Assembly: GCA_014904985.1 (NCBI GenBank)
Contig: MU129480.1
Location: forward strand, 1 to 10,622
Reading direction: 5' to 3'
From: Hydnum rufescens UP504
Taxonomy: Eukaryota; Basidiomycota; Agaricomycetes; Cantharellales; Hydnaceae
DNA length: 10,622 nucleotides
In this document: positions 7,191 to 10,622 of the stretch, one piece after another
Layout of the letters: each line of letters starts with the position of its first letter
Position numbering within the stretch: position 1 is the first letter of the stretch
The notes under the pieces: model-generated
The model's database searches: none
Seen by the model: the letters and a program-made list of their open reading frames with translations, nothing else
What the model was told of the DNA's origin: nothing
Translations under genes and position numbers: made by a program

Positions 7191-7616
7191 TTTGATTATG
7201 TAACTGTATCCGCGAGTAGGAATGAAGGCCCGGGTGTGTAATCCATCGTATTACATAATCACCATTCGTTAGAGTCGCCCTTAAGGCAACAAGATCCGTA
7301 TGAGCAGATTGAAGGAGAATTCAAGATGATATACAGAAGGGCAAGTTGAATTGCCGGGTCCACCATATCATGGCTTATGGTAGGACATAGATGAATACAG
7401 TCCCTGTGGCCTGTTGAAGACCCCGGGAGATTGACTCATGTACAAAGGAAATGAGCATTCCATTTACAACTTTTCAGGCATATGGAATTCATGTTCATCC
7501 ATGAACAGACGAAAGGTTTGTTATTGGAATGACATATTGGTACATTTTTAATTTGTTCATCGGAAAATTTGATGCTGAAAGGGAACTCTATGTGGTAGGG
7601 ATTTTTCCCTCCAACA
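7191..7616. other. 3' part of element B, no gene seen; one hairpin
   Basis: GATTATGTAA (7194-7203) pairs perfectly with TTACATAATC (7251-7260). A smaller TGTTCAT-CC-ATGAACA palindrome lies at 7492-7507. A lone TGACTCA is at 7432-7438. No coding frame is supported on either strand here. Confidence 0.45.
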
Positions 7617-7619
7617 GCG

Positions 7620-7709
7620 TCTATGGTTCCTTCAGCATCTGCAATCTCGTTGGCATCAATGATCTCTTCAGCATCCACAGTCCCTTCGACATCCAGAGTC
7701 CCTTCGACA
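7620..7709 (+). repeat. 18-bp coding minisatellite, five units (right half)
   Basis: Units at 7620, 7638, 7656, 7674 and 7692, followed by a degenerate 21-bp piece. They encode Ser/Pro/Thr-rich hexapeptides such as S-T-V-P-S-T. This is the continuation of the array at 5868-6065, displaced by element B. Confidence 0.85.
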
Positions 7710-8997
7710 CCTGCCAATGCCCCCTTCAAGTCTAGAACTACAATGGGTGCCAACTTCATCACTAGGTTTGCACAGGCAGCTCTAGATCAAGATGTTGATT
7801 GGAATCAAGATGTTGATAGTGGATCGGAGTTCCTTACCCCATCTGACTCAGAAGACTCTAACAATGAGCACTTTGATGATGTCTTTGGCAAAGAAGATGA
7901 GAATGGGAATGTTTGATCAGCATGCACCTGAACCACAGGGAAGCAATGCCAGAAGCCAAGGACCAAGTCAAACCATCCTCACATTCCCAACATCAAAGCA
8001 GAACTTGCCAATCTTCAGGCCCAGGAAGGCATCTGGGACAATCAGCTATGCAATGATAACAATTCAACTGCCGATACCCTCCCTAATGTCTCGACTCTCA
8101 AAGATGGTCCATTGTTGCTGGACCAACGGAAGATGTGTGAACTGATTTGGGGCCAATTCATGAAGGCTGTGGATTTTCTGGTGCAAAAATGGCAAGTCAA
8201 GCCCAGTAGGATTCTTGCCGAGGCGGGCCATGTGGCATCGGTCCCACCCTCTTGAACTGAAAATCTATGGAATGCATTCTTGAGTTCTGAAAAGGATAAT
8301 CGGCCTACAGATGGTACAAATCTCCTATTCATGCTAAGTAGTGGCTAATATATGAGTTTGACAGAGCTGTTGAAAGCTTGGAATGCATGAATGAAAGTTA
8401 AATACACAACACTATTTGAAGGTCTAAACAAGAACGAGGCTGCAGCCAAAAAAGACAGTCTCCTAAAAGGTCTACAGGAGAAGAGAGGTATCTGAGACTT
8501 TGAACAAGCAGAAGAAGGCCAGCAGGGAGTGATAATGGCTCGAAATGCAAATTCAATTAAAAAAACAGGCATGTAGACCTGTCATAGATGCCTTAACCAT
8601 ACGGGCTCCATCACTGATACAGTATGTAGGCCTTACATTTGGACGCATTCTCGAACATCGCAATGATTACATTTCTTATCAATCAAGACTTTCAAGATGG
8701 ATATGCCACCACACAGAACTGCACGATTACCAGATCACCTGAGATTACACAAGCACTTGACCCATTCAAGGCTAATATTCTTAAGACACTCCACAATGCT
8801 GTACGAACCGCAAAGTATGTCCTGTTCTCTTTAGTCGACTGGTTATGGTGCAAATTGAGGTCAATCCAGTACTCTGAAAACAACGAACTCTGGGGAAATT
8901 GAACCCAAGCAACTAGTCGAAGAGAAGAAACACAAGGCATTGATGAACCAAGACACTGCTCGTGCTGCTCTGTCAGCATTTATGAAACCAATTCTAG

Positions 8998-9040
8998 GTA
9001 TTTAATGATTCCTTTTTGTTGTGAGTCACAATGATTATAG
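8998..9040 (+). other. Possible intron, 43 nt
   Basis: GTATTT donor directly after KPILG codons and a GATTATAG acceptor. A second acceptor, TTCTTCAG, at 9052 would give 55 nt. Readable protein resumes by 9073 in a different frame. No clear branch point, so an indel remains possible. Confidence 0.35.
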
Positions 9041-9539
9041 CAATTTCTTCAGAACCCCATGGCATCAGCATCCTGAATTCCCGGGATGGCGCTAAATGGG
9101 CATTTCCTATGAAGCAGCTAGGTCTTAAACTTTGCACAAAGGAGCTGACCTTGGTGGGCTGGCCTGATGACCTGTGAGTTCCAACTCCAAATCAATCTGA
9201 GTACTCGAAGGATGAGTTGGTGCCATTCATCAATAATTGCACATTCAGCTCAACATGCCACCTCCACATTCGCAAATGGAATTCCAGCAAGTGTTTTGTA
9301 TCTACCTCTGATCCATTGATTTGTCTGAAATAAGATTGCTAGTGGCCAAGGATCCTGATGATGTTGACCAATACCCACTCATCAAGAACAATAAAGGAGA
9401 GACTCTTCTGCACATCTGCGATATTCAACCATGGCTCCCCAAGAAATCTGGCACATGTAAATGAGACAAGAAGGTGAAAACAAAGCTTCATTCTGATTCT
9501 GACTCGAATCCCTCTTGCAGTAATTCACCCTCAATGTCA

Positions 9540-9750
9540 CATTCGCAGAGGCAACAGCAAGCACGATGATCCCAGTCCCACTCCCATTCACACCAGCAGA
9601 ACAATACTTCATCCCATTGGTGCTCTTGTTCACACTCTCACTCTCACACCTGCTCTCATTCCTGCTCTTGCACCTGATATCATTCTCATTCTCAACCTAC
9701 TCTTCAACCTCAGTCTCAACCTCAAAGTGATCCAGGGCAACAGCCACAAC
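9540..9750 (+). repeat. Coding His/Cys/Ser repeat followed by Gln/Pro repeat
   Basis: Within the large pseudogene, 9570-9680 codes a run of alternating Ser and His with interspersed Cys (for example CSHSHSHTCSHSCSC). From 9684 to 9750 it gives Q-P-Q-S and related units. At DNA level the run is a degenerate CAY-TCN hexamer repeat. Metal binding is chemically plausible for such a stretch but unproven; codon-slippage expansion explains it equally well. TGA codons at 9567 and 9675 interrupt it. Confidence 0.65.
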
Positions 9751-10215
9751 CATGACCAAGAGGTGCCATGGTGGCACACAATGTCTGATCTGTAGCCTCT
9801 ACCACCATGTCTTCCACCCAATCTGCCAAGCCATTATCGTCTCACACTCTGTATTTGAAATCAAGAAATCCAGTCAGAGCAGGGAATTCATGTAGTGCAA
9901 CCAAGCCGCTCCCTGCCTCAGTGCCAAATAGGACACAAGTTACCTCATCTTCAGGTGCAGGTAGTGGTACTGGGAACTCTGGTGCACTTGATTCAAAACT
10001 GTTGGCCTCGACAACAATGGCACATTCATCTCTAATTGAAAAATCCACTTCAAGCCACCCACGCAATATACAAGATTCTACTTATGGTTTACCCTCGATC
10101 TCAGAGGGTAGCGAGCCCGATTTTAGAGAGCCTGATGTTGGGGATAATCACCTGCCGCCCGAGCCTCTTCATTGTGAAGATCTACGCTATGGCCAGCGAA
10201 ACCCACCTCAACCTA

Positions 10216-10262
10216 AGTATTGATCAAGTCACTGCCTCTCACATATCGTATTTGTACTTATA
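10216..10262 (+). other. Frame change with intron-like sequence
   Basis: The frame read through 9807-10223 ends here, and protein-like sequence resumes at 10263 in another frame (SRSSSTTIDNSNN, then NEEWIDD). GTATTG at 10216 and CTTATAG ending at 10262 look like a 47-nt intron with CTCAC as branch site, but splicing these exact ends does not give the required phase. An indel or a different donor is needed. Confidence 0.3.
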
Positions 10263-10518
10263 GAAATTTCCATCCCGCTCTAGCTCTACCACAATTGACA
10301 ACTCCAATAACTTGTCAAATGAAGAATGGATTGATGATTGAGGTTCACCATCTTTCAAAGACACTGCTCAAGGGGACTACTCTGAGGAAAATTATTATCC
10401 AATGGAGTTTGAAAACAAAACCTCATCATCTCCCAATAATACTGATGATGGCAATTCGCAATACTATGAGAATGAAGCAAGTGTCTCTCATGACTGGGCC
10501 TCTGGACGTACATCTCTC

Positions 10519-10622
10519 CGTTGTGGAAGATAAAAACATCCAGTATCAGAAAATGCGAAATCACACCACTTCCAGCCATTGGAGGATCACATGACCAATT
10601 ACGAAATTAATTATGGCTACGC
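10519..10622 (-). repeat. Inverted repeat, right copy (partner at 5429-5533)
   Basis: The last 104 bases of the window, reverse-complemented, align with 5429-5533, including 41 identical bases. Similarity runs right to the window edge, so the repeat may be longer. On the plus strand it overlaps a readable part of the large pseudogene (ENAKSHHFQPLEDHMTNYE) with TAA at about 10531. Confidence 0.8.

Larger units (their letters stand above)
6067..7616 (+). mobile_element. TGTAAGC-family element, complete copy B (about 1.55 kb), non-autonomous
   Basis: Begins TGTAAGCAGGAG and ends TTTTTCCCTCCAACA, so it has TG...CA ends. The reverse complement of the end (TGTTGGAGGGAAAAATCCC) loosely resembles the start. 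It is flanked by GCAT (6063-6066) and GCGT (7617-7620), extendable to CAGCAT/CAGCGT. The single mismatch is a CpG-to-CpA change. Removing the element and one flank copy rejoins the 18-bp array in perfect phase and leaves the reading frame intact, since 1554 bases are a multiple of three. Its first 270 bases match copy A at 264-1. Inside are the 160-bp repeat array and a hairpin at 7194-7260. No transposase, integrase or reverse transcriptase is visible. A solo LTR or a non-autonomous DNA element would both fit. Confidence 0.8.
7621..10622 (+). pseudogene. Large unknown gene, 3' part, running past the window edge
   Basis: One decayed protein can be followed for 3 kb. After the hexapeptide repeat come GANFITRFAQAALDQDVDW, an acidic stretch (about 7800-7910), then blocks with LLLDQRKMCELIWGQFMKAV, RILAEAG and ENLWNAF (to 8280), and LFEGLNKNEAAAKK and VIMARNANSIKKT (to 8570). 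A one-base frame change leads to FQDGYATTQ, LDPFKANILKTL and LFSLVDWL (8630-8900). KHKALMNQDTARAALSAF follows (to 8997), with a possible intron at 8998-9040. Then ELTLVGWPDDL with SEYSKDELVPF (9073-9240) and SIDLSEIRLLVAKDPDDVDQ (9310-9375). A His/Cys/Ser and then Gln/Pro-rich tail leads to a Ser/Thr/Asn-rich C-terminal part. In-frame stops are mostly TGA (7914, 7929, 8253, 8388, 8493, 9462, 9567, 9675, 9753, 9786), plus TAA 8346 and TAG 8574. I recognise no catalytic domain. The long, low-complexity layout resembles multi-copy fungal genes that travel with transposons, but that is only an inference. Confidence 0.65.

Noticed and set aside
5868..7709. 18-bp arrays as a CRISPR-like array
   Set aside because: Units are contiguous, without spacers, and read in frame as a hexapeptide repeat. 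The gap between the halves is a single transposon insertion.
265..10622. TGA read as a sense codon (alternative genetic code)
   Set aside because: TAA and TAG also interrupt the frames, several frameshifts are present, and the CpG transition pattern explains TGA without recoding.

Overview
The window looks like repeat-rich, gene-poor chromatin of a filamentous fungus, most likely a basidiomycete (Agaricomycetes). That placement is an inference. It rests on a degraded Ty1/copia gag-protease, a decayed gene with very short introns (40-54 nt), and reading frames closed mostly by TGA, as expected if CGA arginine codons had lost a methylated C. There is no intact gene, no rRNA and no functional tRNA. 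I see no sign of a bacterial or plasmid origin.

Layout. 1-264 (minus): the first 264 bases of a mobile element whose end reads TGTAAGCAGGA. It is inserted into 265-1523 (minus), a Ty1/copia gag and retropepsin pseudogene. 1627-2082 (minus): an unrecognised 151-codon frame. 2083-2968: foldbacks and an exact 21-bp minisatellite, no gene. 2969-4036 (plus): an intron-bearing pseudogene of unknown family. 4037-4860: no gene, but a minus-strand promoter-like block (TATAAAAG behind five TGASTCA sites and two 70-bp direct repeats) that could be an LTR. 4898-4986: a tRNA-like, SINE-head-like segment. 5011-5425: three diverged copies of a repeat of about 160 bp. 5429-5533: an inverted copy of the last 104 bases of the window.

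5534-6065 and 7621-10622 (plus) are the two halves of one large decayed gene. They are split by a 1.55-kb element (6067-7616) inserted inside an 18-bp coding minisatellite. Removing the element and one target-site copy restores both the 18-bp phase and the reading frame. That element begins with the same terminus as the copy at the left window edge and carries three more copies of the 160-bp repeat. The large gene has a hexapeptide repeat, an acidic segment, several conserved-looking but unrecognised blocks, and a His/Cys/Ser-rich stretch. I cannot assign it a function.

The parts do not form a working pathway. They record successive insertions and C-to-T decay: copia and the large gene first, then the TGTAAGC element into both, with CpG loss spread over the old copies. 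The two 160-bp arrays stand out because they keep many CpG dinucleotides.
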